A DNA stretch of 64,000 nt from Nitrospirota bacterium. GTDB taxonomy: Bacteria; Nitrospirota; Thermodesulfovibrionia; Thermodesulfovibrionales; Dissulfurispiraceae. The notes under the pieces were generated by a model that was not told where the DNA came from, did not search any database, and worked only from the letters and a program-made list of their open reading frames with translations. Shown piece after piece: positions 1 through 8,001 of this stretch. The translations under genes were made by a program, and so were the position numbers. Where the stretch lies: NCBI GenBank assembly GCA_004321915.1, contig SCQE01000009.1, forward strand, positions 1 through 64,000, written 5' to 3'. How positions within the stretch are numbered: the first letter of the stretch is position 1; the number at the start of each line of letters is the position of its first letter.

Positions 1-10
1 CCTCATATCT

Positions 11-84
11 GTCATCCTCGGGCTTGACCCGGGGATCCAGTATTTTCAAGATATTTCTGGATTCCCGCCTTCGCGGGAATGACA
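11..84. repeat. Dispersed palindromic repeat, copy 1
   Basis: GTCATCCTCGGGCTTGACCC opens the unit and CGGGAATGAC closes it, with an inner GGATCCAG...CTGGATTCCCG pair. The two ends can fold on each other. A diverged second copy lies at 4713-4790. Such GTCAT...ATGAC palindromes are a common class of intergenic repeats in many bacteria. It lies just past the 3' end of the leftward chemoreceptor gene, so it may also help to terminate that transcript. Confidence 0.7.
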
Positions 85-141
85 AATCATGTGGCATTGT
101 AAATGTATTCCTTAGTAAATGCTGACCCCTGACCTCTGCCT

Positions 142-2010
142 TTACACCTTGTATTTTTCGATCAGCAGTTTGAGCTTTTGTCCTAAGTCATGCAGGCCCT
201 GCACAGTAACCTCGACCTGCTTCATACCCGTCACGTTCTGCTCGCTCGCCTGCTTTATGTTTTCCATTGCTTGGGCGACCTGACTCATGCCGGCCAACTG
301 CTGCTGGCTCGAAGCCGCTATCTGCAAAGCCGCGTGCGCCGATTCTTCGATCGCCTCGCCCATCTGACTGATCGACTCACCCGCCTCCTTGGTTTGCCGC
401 ACCCCGGCCTCTACCGCTTTGCTCCCCTGTTCGGTCGCCATTACAGCGGCATTGGTCGCTTTCTGGATATCGGAAAGTATCGCGCGCACCTGCGCCGTGG
501 CCTCCTTGGACTGTTCCGCAAGGCTCTTTACCTCCTGCGCGACAACCGCAAAGCCTTTACCCTGTTCCCCTGCCTTTGCCGCTTCGATGGATGCATTGAC
601 CGCAAGGAGGTTCGACTGCTCGGCAAGGTCGTTGACCGTGGTGATTATCTCTCCTATGGCCTGACTCTGCTCGCTCAGGCGTACGATACTCTCGGCGATA
701 AAGGAGACCTGCTCCTGTATCCTGTTCATGCCGGTAATGGATTCATCCACCGCTTTTTTCCCGCCCTGCGCCACCTGCACGGCCTTTTGTGCGACCTCGG
801 ATACGTTCTTGGCCTTCTGGCTGGCCACTTGAGCGGTCTGCTTTACTTCCTCCACTGTAGTTGTCGTTTCGCTGACTGCGGTCGCAGTCTCGGACGCGCC
901 CGAGGCCACCTGAGTGGTGGAGGCCATTATCTCCGTGGATGAAGAGGCGAGGACACTCACCCCTTCGACAACCTCTTTTGTTATTTCGCGCAACCCCTTG
1001 ACCATGTCCGCAAGGGCATTGCCCATGACATCTTTATCGGACTGGGGGGTGACCTTTACCGTCAAATCGCCTTCGGCCACTTTCTTTGCAACCTCAGCCG
1101 TGGCTATCAGAGAGTTGACCATACGGGAAAAGGCTTGCGCTAAAATCCCGACCTCGTCCTTCCGGCCTCCGGACGGCAATTCTCCTGCTGCTATCCTGCC
1201 CGCAGCCGCTTCGGTCAGCGTCAGCGAATCGACCATACGGGAGAAAGATTGGGAAAGCACGCCGACCTCGTCCCTTCTCTGCCCTGAGTGGAATTTTACC
1301 GTCAGGTCTCCCGCTGCAATGCGCTCCGCGATCAGGGCTATCTCCCTGAGCGGGTTGGCGATTACTTTATTTAGGGCAATAATGATGCCTGAAGCGAAAA
1401 ACATTGAAATTATCCCGACCGCCACGAAGAGACGGATATAATTATCGGCATGCTGCTGCGATTGCATTATGCGCTGGCGGGCGTGTTCCTCCTCTATCTC
1501 GCCCAGTTCTTTTGCAATAGCGCGTATTTTTTCGTAACGCTCCGTCTGAATGCCGCCTACCAGCTTTTTTGCCTCCTCGACCTTCCCTGCATATATCAAA
1601 GGAAAGGCTTTTGTGTCTCTCGCCTCCCTGAAGGCATTGAAGACAACAGACAATTCCTCAATTTTTGCGGAAAGCTTCGGCTCGTTTTGAAGTTTTTTTT
1701 GCAGTTTCGGTATTTCATCAAGCATTTCCTTGTCCACTTCCTTCACCTTTTCGTGCCATGCCTTTACCTCGGACTCGTTTTTCGCCAAAAGCATCATAGG
1801 AATGGCCGCGCGCATCCTGTTCATGTGGCTCCTGAGTTGTATCATCGTTACGGCAGATTTGAAGTCCTCTTCGAACAAATCCTGCTGCGATTTCTGGATT
1901 TTAATCAGGCCGCTGTACGCTATAGTGATTGCTACAGATAAGGACACAATGATAAGGCCAAAACTTAAAACAAGCTTCCCCCGCGTAGAAATATCCATAA
2001 ACCATTTCAT
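142..2010 (-). CDS. Methyl-accepting chemotaxis protein with several HAMP units
   Basis: Transmembrane chemoreceptor that signals to a CheA kinase through CheW. An N-terminal membrane helix (about 11-31) and a second (about 191-213) bracket a periplasmic helical sensor region of 4HB type. After it come two or three HAMP-like segments in tandem (about 214-340), marked by repeated [20 protein letters not shown] and [10 protein letters not shown] stretches, then the coiled-coil signalling domain. The hairpin tip [19 protein letters not shown] lies near residue 464 and is canonical. It is the last gene of a leftward operon, one base after the cheW stop. HAMP multiplication suggests signal conversion along a longer stalk. 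The ligand is unknown. Confidence 0.95.
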   Translation of the reverse strand: MKWFMDISTRGKLVLSFGLIIVSLSVAITIAYSGLIKIQKSQQDLFEEDFKSAVTMIQLRSHMNRMRAAIPMMLLAKNESEVKAWHEKVKEVDKEMLDEIPKLQKKLQNEPKLSAKIEELSVVFNAFREARDTKAFPLIYAGKVEEAKKLVGGIQTERYEKIRAIAKELGEIEEEHARQRIMQSQQHADNYIRLFVAVGIISMFFASGIIIALNKVIANPLREIALIAERIAAGDLTVKFHSGQRRDEVGVLSQSFSRMVDSLTLTEAAAGRIAAGELPSGGRKDEVGILAQAFSRMVNSLIATAEVAKKVAEGDLTVKVTPQSDKDVMGNALADMVKGLREITKEVVEGVSVLASSSTEIMASTTQVASGASETATAVSETTTTVEEVKQTAQVASQKAKNVSEVAQKAVQVAQGGKKAVDESITGMNRIQEQVSFIAESIVRLSEQSQAIGEIITTVNDLAEQSNLLAVNASIEAAKAGEQGKGFAVVAQEVKSLAEQSKEATAQVRAILSDIQKATNAAVMATEQGSKAVEAGVRQTKEAGESISQMGEAIEESAHAALQIAASSQQQLAGMSQVAQAMENIKQASEQNVTGMKQVEVTVQGLHDLGQKLKLLIEKYKV

Positions 2011-2011
2011 C

Positions 2012-2560
2012 CTAAACCTCCTCGTGAACTATGATTTTTTTGTCCGAGAGAATTTTTTCCGCGTCCAGCACAACCAGACGGTCTTCGGTGACCCCTTTCA
2101 AATACTCGGCGCGGACTTCCGTCAGTGTGGGCAGCGACGGCTGCAACTCTCTGACAGGCAGTAGTCGTGCGCCGAGGACAGCGTCCGCCAGAATACCGAA
2201 TTCCATAGTGTCGTTGTTCAAAATGATGACTTTATCGAGGTCTGTGAGCCCTTTGTGCGGAAGTTCGAAAAACACCTTCAGGTCCAGCACAGATACAATC
2301 CTGCCCCTCACGTTTACAACTCCTACAACAAAGCTAGGCGTACACGGCAATGGCGTAAGATACTTGAGCGGGTACACTTCGCTTATATAACGGGTCTCCA
2401 AGCCGTACCTCTCATGGGCCAGAAGAAATTCGATGATTTCGATCCGTTCAAGGCCGGGGTCTTCTGACGCGGCCACTTTGGCAAGTGCTTGCGCCCGGGC
2501 TTTAAGTACCTTCTTTTGGTCTTCGACGGACAGTGCGGGTTTCCATTGCAAACTGCTCAT
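2012..2560 (-). CDS. cheW: CheW-like adaptor, upstream of the MCP gene
   Basis: CheW-domain coupling protein of 182 residues that links chemoreceptors to the CheA kinase. The core [20 protein letters not shown] followed by [20 protein letters not shown] is the standard CheW beta-barrel signature, with a Gly-rich turn at the VNVRG segment. About 45 extra residues precede the domain and appear helical. The ATG overlaps the TGA of the upstream cheR gene (ATGA), indicating translational coupling. It is the second CheW of this operon; the two share the fold but differ clearly, so they may serve different receptors or one may be a scaffold. Confidence 0.92.
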   Translation of the reverse strand: MSSLQWKPALSVEDQKKVLKARAQALAKVAASEDPGLERIEIIEFLLAHERYGLETRYISEVYPLKYLTPLPCTPSFVVGVVNVRGRIVSVLDLKVFFELPHKGLTDLDKVIILNNDTMEFGILADAVLGARLLPVRELQPSLPTLTEVRAEYLKGVTEDRLVVLDAEKILSDKKIIVHEEV

Positions 2561-4176
2561 TTCTGACCACCCAGCATCGTTTCGATAATATCCTTCAGTC
2601 TCTTTGCAGTCATACCTTCGGACAGAGGCAGCACGTCGTTCGCTCTAAAACGCGATAAAAGTGAAAGGGCTGTTTCGAAATATCTGCGCGCATCATCCGC
2701 CTTGCCCCGGCGCTGTAGGAGGTTGCCTAATACAAAGTACCCGAGAACAAAATCCGGCTCTAGATAAAGGACACGGTTAAGGGACCTCACAGCATCGTCG
2801 AGCTCTCCCTGTTCCTGAAAGATAGAGGCCCGCAAATAGTGAAGTCCAAAATCGCATTTGTCCGAAACAATGGCCTGATCTATAAGCGTCAGAGCCTCTT
2901 CTAGTCTGCCCTGATTGGCCAGAGTATGGCATAAAAGGGCCGTTGTTCGCGTATCACGAGCTCCTTCCACGATAAGCGTTCTAAGCGCCTCCTCCGATTC
3001 CGTGTAAAGCCCTTTTTCATAAAAAGCCAGCGCAGTGTCGAAGGTCAGGGGCTCAGGCGCTTTCGTCACAGGGCCGCATATTACTAAGGAATTCACAAGC
3101 AAAGCCCCCTCACCCTCGCCCTCTCCCGCGAGGGGAGAGGGTTGTATTAGTTCCCCTCCCTTGAGGGGAGAAGGTTGTGTTAGTTCCCCTTCCTTGAGGG
3201 GAGGGGATGAAGGGGAGGGTGATTTGTGCGGCTTTGTTAAGTTATTTATTATTAAAGCATCACGGGGTGCGTTTTTCCGGCTCTCTTTTCTGTACATTAC
3301 GGCATCGCCAAAATTTACCGCGGTGAACAACCGCGAGGCCTCCTGAGATGCCTCGCACGGCCCTATGATCAACCATCCCCCTTCTACAAGGCATCTATAA
3401 AAACGCTCCACAACCGCGCAGGCCAGTTCAGGCACAAAGTACATCAGCACATTGCGGCATACGATCAGGTCCAACGCATTGGTATTGTTAAGAAGCGACG
3501 GATACACATCGTCCACTAGGTTGAGGTACGCAAAACTGACTCTTTCTTTAACATCGCTCCGTATTTTGAAATGTCCTTTACCCTCTTCCCTGAAATATTT
3601 CGTTTTGAACCACTGCGGTGTGTCCCTGAACGACCATTGGGCATATGTACCTTCAGAGGCCTTGTGCAACGCCCCGGCGTTAATGTCCGTTGCAAGAATG
3701 AAAAGGTTCCAATCCTTGAGCATGTCGCCCATTTCACTTAGAAGCACGGCAATAGAATAAGGTTCTTCGCCCGTAGAACAACCGGCGCTCCAAATCCTCA
3801 TGCGCCTGTCCGCATTGCCGCGTTCACCGACCATTTTGCCGATGATCTCGTCCCTTATGATTTCAAACACCCTGCGGTCACGCAGAAAAAAAGTCTCACC
3901 CACAGTAAGGTGGCCCGCCAGTTTCTCAATCTCGGTCCTTGAAATGGCCGCGCTTGACAGTTGGTTGATGCAGGACGCGGTATCTGAAAACCCGAGCTCG
4001 CGGGCCGCAGACCTGATCCCACTTTCAAGCGACACCCATTGCTTTTTCGGAAAATGAAGCCCCATACGATGTGCAATGAACTCGCTGAACTGCGACAACA
4101 GGGTGTCGGACAGATAGTCTTCTGTATCGGGATGCCCCTTGGCGCCGTTTATAGACAACATCTTTAAATCAGGCAT
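2557..4176 (-). CDS. cheR: CheR-type receptor methyltransferase fused to TPR repeats
   Basis: SAM-dependent glutamate methyltransferase for chemoreceptors. The CheR domain (about 25-300) shows GETFFLRD near residue 96, the SAM motif GCSTGEEPYS near 135 and IVCRNVLMYF further on. A C-terminal half from about 375 to 539 holds at least four tetratricopeptide units (for example LHYLRASIFQEQGELDDAVR). Between them lies a Pro/Ser/Gly/Glu-rich linker encoded by an inserted repeat at about 3108-3222. I prefer the ATG at 4176, preceded by AGGTGG, over the GTG at 4185. The gene overlaps cheW on both sides. CheR-TPR fusions are typical of alternative (Frz- or Hmp-like) chemosensory systems. No CheA or CheB is visible here. 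Confidence 0.92.
   Translation of the reverse strand: MPDLKMLSINGAKGHPDTEDYLSDTLLSQFSEFIAHRMGLHFPKKQWVSLESGIRSAARELGFSDTASCINQLSSAAISRTEIEKLAGHLTVGETFFLRDRRVFEIIRDEIIGKMVGERGNADRRMRIWSAGCSTGEEPYSIAVLLSEMGDMLKDWNLFILATDINAGALHKASEGTYAQWSFRDTPQWFKTKYFREEGKGHFKIRSDVKERVSFAYLNLVDDVYPSLLNNTNALDLIVCRNVLMYFVPELACAVVERFYRCLVEGGWLIIGPCEASQEASRLFTAVNFGDAVMYRKESRKNAPRDALIINNLTKPHKSPSPSSPPLKEGELTQPSPLKGGELIQPSPLAGEGEGEGALLVNSLVICGPVTKAPEPLTFDTALAFYEKGLYTESEEALRTLIVEGARDTRTTALLCHTLANQGRLEEALTLIDQAIVSDKCDFGLHYLRASIFQEQGELDDAVRSLNRVLYLEPDFVLGYFVLGNLLQRRGKADDARRYFETALSLLSRFRANDVLPLSEGMTAKRLKDIIETMLGGQK
3108..3222. repeat. Palindromic repeat inserted inside cheR
   Basis: Three consecutive hairpins (CCCTCTCCCGCGAGGGGAGAGG at about 3119-3141, then 3151-3172 and 3184-3205) share TTCCCCT..TTGAGGGGAG arms and are enclosed by an outer TCACCCTC/GAGGGTGA pair (3110-3117 and 3215-3222). 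The segment stays in frame and is translated as a low-complexity PSP/GEG linker between the CheR and TPR domains. Hairpin clusters of this kind are usually intergenic. Confidence 0.75.
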
Positions 4177-4633
4177 TTTGTCCACCTGTCAGTTGCTCCG
4201 GTTCCAACGTTGTCAATGCCTCGGTGGCAACTGAGAGCAGCTTCTCGATGCTGTAAATGAGTACCATGCCTTCGGCCCGTTTAGCGACACCGCATACATA
4301 TATAGCGTCGGAAACAATGCCTGACGCCGGCGTCACGGTTTCTTCACTGCAATCTATTACTCCTTCCGTCTCATCCACCGGCAATGCAAAACAGCGACCC
4401 TCCGCATGGACTATGATCAACTGGTCGCATATATTCAACTCCCGGTTATTCATACCGAGACAACGCCTCAGGTCTATGACCGGCGCAATATCTCCCTGTA
4501 CATCGATCACGCCGAGAATAGCGTCCGGCCCACCGGGAAGAGGGGTTATTTCTACCATACGAACGACCTTCCGGACATAGGAAGATTCTATTGCGTAATT
4601 ATGTCCATCGATCATAAATACAAGCAGCGTCAT
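4169..4633 (-). CDS. cheW: CheW-like adaptor, first gene of the chemosensory operon
   Basis: Small CheW-domain protein of about 154 residues. TLLVFMIDGHNYAIESSYV and the following VEITPLPGGPDAILGVIDVQG form the first half of the CheW fold; DQLIIVHAEGRCFALPVDETEGVI forms the second. The ATG at 4633 is chosen because GGGAGA lies seven bases upstream; an ATG at 4648 has no ribosome binding site. The 3' end overlaps cheR by eight bases. A MITE-like element begins about 50 bases upstream of the gene, where the operon promoter should be, so the element may influence expression. Confidence 0.9.
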   Translation of the reverse strand: MTLLVFMIDGHNYAIESSYVRKVVRMVEITPLPGGPDAILGVIDVQGDIAPVIDLRRCLGMNNRELNICDQLIIVHAEGRCFALPVDETEGVIDCSEETVTPASGIVSDAIYVCGVAKRAEGMVLIYSIEKLLSVATEALTTLEPEQLTGGQNA

Positions 4634-4682
4634 AAATTTATCTCCCATGATAATAAATATTCTGCTTGGCGATGCGTTTTAT

Positions 4683-4824
4683 AATTAGAGTCTGTCCATA
4701 AAGTAAACAGTTGTCATCCTCGGCTTGACCCGGGGATCCAGAACATATTGAAAATACTGGATTCCCGATTAAAAACTTCGGGAATGACAGACGAAATAAC
4801 ATAGTTTATGAACAGACTCTAATT
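4683..4824. mobile_element. MITE-like element with 20-bp terminal inverted repeats
   Basis: Terminal inverted repeats at 4683-4702 and 4805-4824 (core AATTAGAGTCTGT...CATAAA) match at 19 of 20 positions. The 142-bp unit has no coding capacity. Inside it sits a diverged copy of the GTCATCCTCG...GGGAATGACAG repeat also found at 11-84, so one repeat seems nested in another. Non-autonomous transposon derivatives (MITEs) have this structure; the matching transposase is not in the window. Flanking target duplication is not clear. Confidence 0.65.
4713..4790. repeat. Dispersed palindromic repeat, copy 2, nested in the MITE
   Basis: GTCATCCTCGGCTTGACCCG and GGGGATCCAG match copy 1 at 11-40; ATACTGGATTCCCG and CGGGAATGACAG match its right half. 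The middle is diverged and AT-rich. It occupies most of the interior between the terminal inverted repeats of the 4683-4824 element. Confidence 0.65.
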
Positions 4825-5165
4825 AAGCATATGTCATGCCAACACTCAATTTCGCTAAAATTGGGGCAAAAAACGCCAATTTTAGCGAAATTGAGTGTTT
4901 GAACTACGTTCAACATTGCCAAAGTGGCAATGTCATAGTGACAAAGTGGCAACTTATTTGTTCGGACCTGATCAGGAAGGCTGCGACTTTTTTTGCATAC
5001 CGGAGTACGAATTCACACTAATTACTCTTATTTATCAAACAATTATGTTACAAAAGCGACTTACATACAGCGCAACAGAAGTTTCTGCCCACCTTCAGGC
5101 TTTTTTAAATATTGGAGGCCGTAGAAATGTTTTAGGGATTCGTTCTTACAGTTTTTTTAGGGAAA
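4825..5165. other. Gene-free stretch with a perfect 24-bp inverted repeat
   Basis: No convincing coding region is seen. The strongest feature is a perfect inverted repeat, AACACTCAATTTCGCTAAAA... at 4841-4864 pairing with 4876-4899 across an 11-base loop. A smaller hairpin (ACATTGCCA/TGGCAATGT, 4913-4933) and a GTCATAGTGAC palindrome (4932-4942) follow at once, and AAAGTGGCAA occurs twice (4921-4930 and 4943-4952). The rest up to the S1 terminator is AT-rich and shows nothing recognisable. Confidence 0.6.
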
Positions 5166-5203
5166 TAAAAAATTCCGCCCCCGCGAAAACAGGGACGGAA
5201 TGA
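5166..5203 (-). terminator. Rho-independent terminator of the S1 gene
   Basis: On the minus strand ATTCCGTCCC pairs with GGGGGCGGAAT and is followed by a run of T residues. It sits about 25 bases after the stop codon of the S1-domain gene. Confidence 0.75.
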
Positions 5204-5224
5204 AGTTTTATCGTTTAATCAAAC

Positions 5225-6682
5225 TCAGGAATTCTTGTTTTCTATAACGCTCTTAAGTTTTTCACCGAGTACGCCGAGTCCTGAATCGCTTTTCTTCATG
5301 GATTCGATGTAGGTCTTATATTCGTCCTGCTCCTCGCGGGACTTAACAGCCTTAAGACTGAGAGTTACCTTGCCGTTTTCTGTATCGACATCGATAACAG
5401 CAGCCTGCACTTTGCTTCCTGCTGAAAATATCTTGGTATGGTCAGACCCCTTAGGAGTGCCGGCTTCAGAGTTAGGAAGCAAAGCGGTCAGGTCCTCGCT
5501 AAGTTTTACAAAAACACCGAAGTTCATGACCTTTTCAACAGTTCCCTCGACCATGTCACCTATTTTAGGATAATCTATCTGCTTGGGTTTGCTTTCGGGC
5601 TGAAGCGAAACCGATATCTTCCTGTTGGCTATGTCCACCGAAAGGATATATCCCTCAACCTCTTGTCCGACTTCCACAACGTCGCGGGGATGCTTTATCC
5701 TTCTTCCAGCGCCTAAGTTCGATATATGAATAAGGCCGTCAATCCCGTCTTCGAGGGTTATAAAGACCCCGAACGGCAATAACCGGGCAATCCTGCCCTT
5801 TACCTTGCCGCCGACCTGATAACGATCTTCAGCGCCGCCCCAAGGATCAGAGGACAAAGCCTTGATGCTGAGCGAAACCCTTCTCTTGTCCCAGTCTATG
5901 CCTATGACCTTGACCTTCACATCCTGTCCTATAGAAAGCACGGAAGCAGGGTTCTCTATTCTTCCCCAAGACATTTCGCTTATCGGGATAAGACCGTCAA
6001 TTCCGCCGATATCCACAAAGGCCCCGAAATTCTGTATGGAGCGGACTTTACCCGATACCTCGGCCCCTACGGTCAAGGTTTCTTTAAGCTTGTCGAACTT
6101 TGACTTGTTTTCATCCTCAAGCAGCGCGCGCCTTGAAAGCACTACGTTTCTGCCGCGATCATCGCATTCCAAAACCTTAAAAGAAAACGTGTTGCCGACA
6201 TAGCTTCCGCCGTTTTTAACGCCCTTCAGGTCAATCTGGGACTGCGGGCAGAAGCATTTAATGCCTCCGACAGAAACTTCAAAACCGCCCTTCACTTCGC
6301 TCTTCACTTCTCCGCTGACAGCCACCCCGGCTTCGTACGAACCCTTCAAAGCTTCTATCCTTCCAACCGGATAGCCCCTTAACAATGTAGTGAGTTTTTT
6401 AAACCCGTCCTCCACATTGACAAAAAACGCCTCGACCTCGTCGCCCAGCTTTGCGGTACAATTTCCGCTTTCATCGGCAAACTCTTTTGCATCTATGACA
6501 GCTTCGGTCTTTCCGCCTAAATCGATATAGACCAGCTCGCCTGCTATCGCGATGACCTTGGCCTTTATTTTCTGCCCCGGACGAAGCCGTGCCGAGTGAG
6601 TGTCGCTCTGCTCCAGCAGTTCGGCAAAACTTTCCTCCTTCTGCGCTTCATCGATTCCGGTTTTATTTTCGATTTCTGACAT
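5225..6682 (-). CDS. rpsA: Ribosomal protein S1-like, five S1 domains
   Basis: RNA-binding protein of 485 residues that should help the 30S subunit bind mRNA. Five S1 OB-fold units can be followed: VKAKVIAI-type start near 35, then GEVKSEVKGGFEVSVGGIKC, GKVRSIQNFGAFVDIGGIDG, GRIARLLPFGVFITLEDGID and GTVEKVMNFGVFVKLSEDL. Units 3 and 4 are the most canonical. E. coli S1 has six units and about 557 residues, so this is one of the shorter forms found outside Proteobacteria. ATG at 6682 has GGGGTAAACAGG upstream. It stands alone and has its own terminator. Confidence 0.9.
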   Translation of the reverse strand: MSEIENKTGIDEAQKEESFAELLEQSDTHSARLRPGQKIKAKVIAIAGELVYIDLGGKTEAVIDAKEFADESGNCTAKLGDEVEAFFVNVEDGFKKLTTLLRGYPVGRIEALKGSYEAGVAVSGEVKSEVKGGFEVSVGGIKCFCPQSQIDLKGVKNGGSYVGNTFSFKVLECDDRGRNVVLSRRALLEDENKSKFDKLKETLTVGAEVSGKVRSIQNFGAFVDIGGIDGLIPISEMSWGRIENPASVLSIGQDVKVKVIGIDWDKRRVSLSIKALSSDPWGGAEDRYQVGGKVKGRIARLLPFGVFITLEDGIDGLIHISNLGAGRRIKHPRDVVEVGQEVEGYILSVDIANRKISVSLQPESKPKQIDYPKIGDMVEGTVEKVMNFGVFVKLSEDLTALLPNSEAGTPKGSDHTKIFSAGSKVQAAVIDVDTENGKVTLSLKAVKSREEQDEYKTYIESMKKSDSGLGVLGEKLKSVIENKNS

Positions 6683-6838
6683 CCTGTTTACCCCTTTTCG
6701 TATTAGTAAAGTTCTGCGCTAATGGCAAAATAAACGTAACTGACAGTTTAAAGTATTTATGTTTTTATAGTCAATTTTATAAATTGCGTCATAAAAAGCA
6801 TTTCTCAATAAAGACCGGTTGCTTTCTTCCGGAAGTTT

Positions 6839-7519
6839 TTATTTTATCTTTCCGACAGGCATGATGTAGAGGGGGTGTTCGTTGCCCGGCATCCCGATGA
6901 CCTTTTTCACGGCGTCGTCCCTGAAGGCGCCGATTACAACAGTCCCTATGCGCAGCGGGACCGCCTGCAGATATACATTCTGTGCCGCATGGCCTGCCTC
7001 CATATGGACGTACCTGACTCCCCGCTCCCCGTATTTGACAGTCGTCCTTTCATACACCGCCGACATCACGAGCACAGCGGCAGCCCTTTTGATTGAGGTC
7101 TGGCCAAGTGCGGCATCGCACAGCTCCGATCTACTGTCGCCCTTTGCCGCCTTCACGAGATCGTGCTTCTGCGGCCTGTATTTATATACCCCTGCTGCAA
7201 GGCCTTTCACGTCTCCGGCAACCAGATAAAGCTCAAGCGGGTATAACGCGCCTGCCGAGGGGGCGTTCCTGTAGCCGCCCCGGCCCGATAGTCCCTGCGC
7301 GGCCCAAAGCAGCTGCGAGACCTCGGCCATGTCTAAAGGGCCGTCCCTGTAGCTCCTGACCGACCTCCTTAGAGACAGCGCCTGCTCCAGAGAGACCACG
7401 CCCTCATGCCTCGGCTCAGGCAGCCTTATCACTTCCTCTTGTCCGTATAGTTCAGCAGGTTCGTATATCATGGCCATCTGCAAGATCAGAGCAAACAATG
7501 CCGACAAAAACATAACCAT
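6839..7519 (-). CDS. SagB/ThcOx-type nitroreductase family oxidoreductase
   Basis: FMN-dependent nitroreductase-fold protein of 226 residues. SLEQALSLRRSVRSYRDGPL is the family opening, AAQGLSGRGGYRNAPSAGALYPLELYL is the FMN-binding segment typical of the SagB/ThcOx branch, and HMEAGHAAQNVYLQAVPL is the second flavin-contacting helix. The first 25 residues form a hydrophobic leader that may act as a signal peptide, so the enzyme may be exported. Members oxidise azolines in peptide biosynthesis or reduce nitro compounds; no peptide-modifying partner is visible here, so the substrate is unknown. It is a single gene. Confidence 0.88.
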   Translation of the reverse strand: MVMFLSALFALILQMAMIYEPAELYGQEEVIRLPEPRHEGVVSLEQALSLRRSVRSYRDGPLDMAEVSQLLWAAQGLSGRGGYRNAPSAGALYPLELYLVAGDVKGLAAGVYKYRPQKHDLVKAAKGDSRSELCDAALGQTSIKRAAAVLVMSAVYERTTVKYGERGVRYVHMEAGHAAQNVYLQAVPLRIGTVVIGAFRDDAVKKVIGMPGNEHPLYIMPVGKIK

Positions 7520-7591
7520 AAGAAAATTCTATCACACAAAGAACGATTTGAAATCCTGCACAGCCCTGCGGTCAAGCAACAGGGAGAGCTT

Positions 7592-7939
7592 TCAGCATGT
7601 AAGGTGCAGGGCAGCTATGACTGTTTTGTCTTTTGCGGATTTGTTATAAAGCCTGACAGCCTCACCTGTTTTTTCGACAATGAGCGCTATGCATTTTGAA
7701 GCCATGAACCTTACAGTCTCATCAGGCACGGTCATGGCCCCGGAATAGCCTGTGCCTATTATCAGGATATCGGGCCTTGCCTCGACAATATCCGAGAGAT
7801 CGGCAGCCTCCAGATAGTGTCCCTCTGTCCTCCACCATGAGGCGTCCACGCGGCCCGGATAGATGATCAGGTCTGAGGTGTAGGTCTTGCCGTCGATGAC
7901 TATTTTCCCGAAAGAGTAATGCTCGATCTTCATGTTCAT
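7592..7939 (-). CDS. Mth938-like (DUF498) domain protein
   Basis: Small protein of about 115 residues. The sequence YSFGKIVIDGKTYTSDLIIYPGRV, then PDILIIGTGYSGAMTVPDE, is the Mth938/Xcc1710 fold seen in bacterial DUF498 proteins and in mitochondrial complex I assembly factor NDUFAF3. The biochemical role in bacteria is not established. The start is uncertain: ATG at 7939 (MNMKIEH) or 7933 fits the family; a TTG at 7987 would add an atypical leader. No strong ribosome binding site is present. Confidence 0.8.
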   Translation of the reverse strand: MNMKIEHYSFGKIVIDGKTYTSDLIIYPGRVDASWWRTEGHYLEAADLSDIVEARPDILIIGTGYSGAMTVPDETVRFMASKCIALIVEKTGEAVRLYNKSAKDKTVIAALHLTC

Positions 7940-8001
7940 TCGTTTGTTAAGCGCGAAGCTTGCGGTACCCGCCGTGAGGGATGACAAGGGTCGGCTTTTT
8001 G

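Noticed and set aside
190-942. Long open frame on the plus strand opposite the chemoreceptor gene
   Set aside because: It is antisense to a clear MCP; the sequence is rich in Leu, Arg and His as expected from a mirror frame and has no ribosome binding site.
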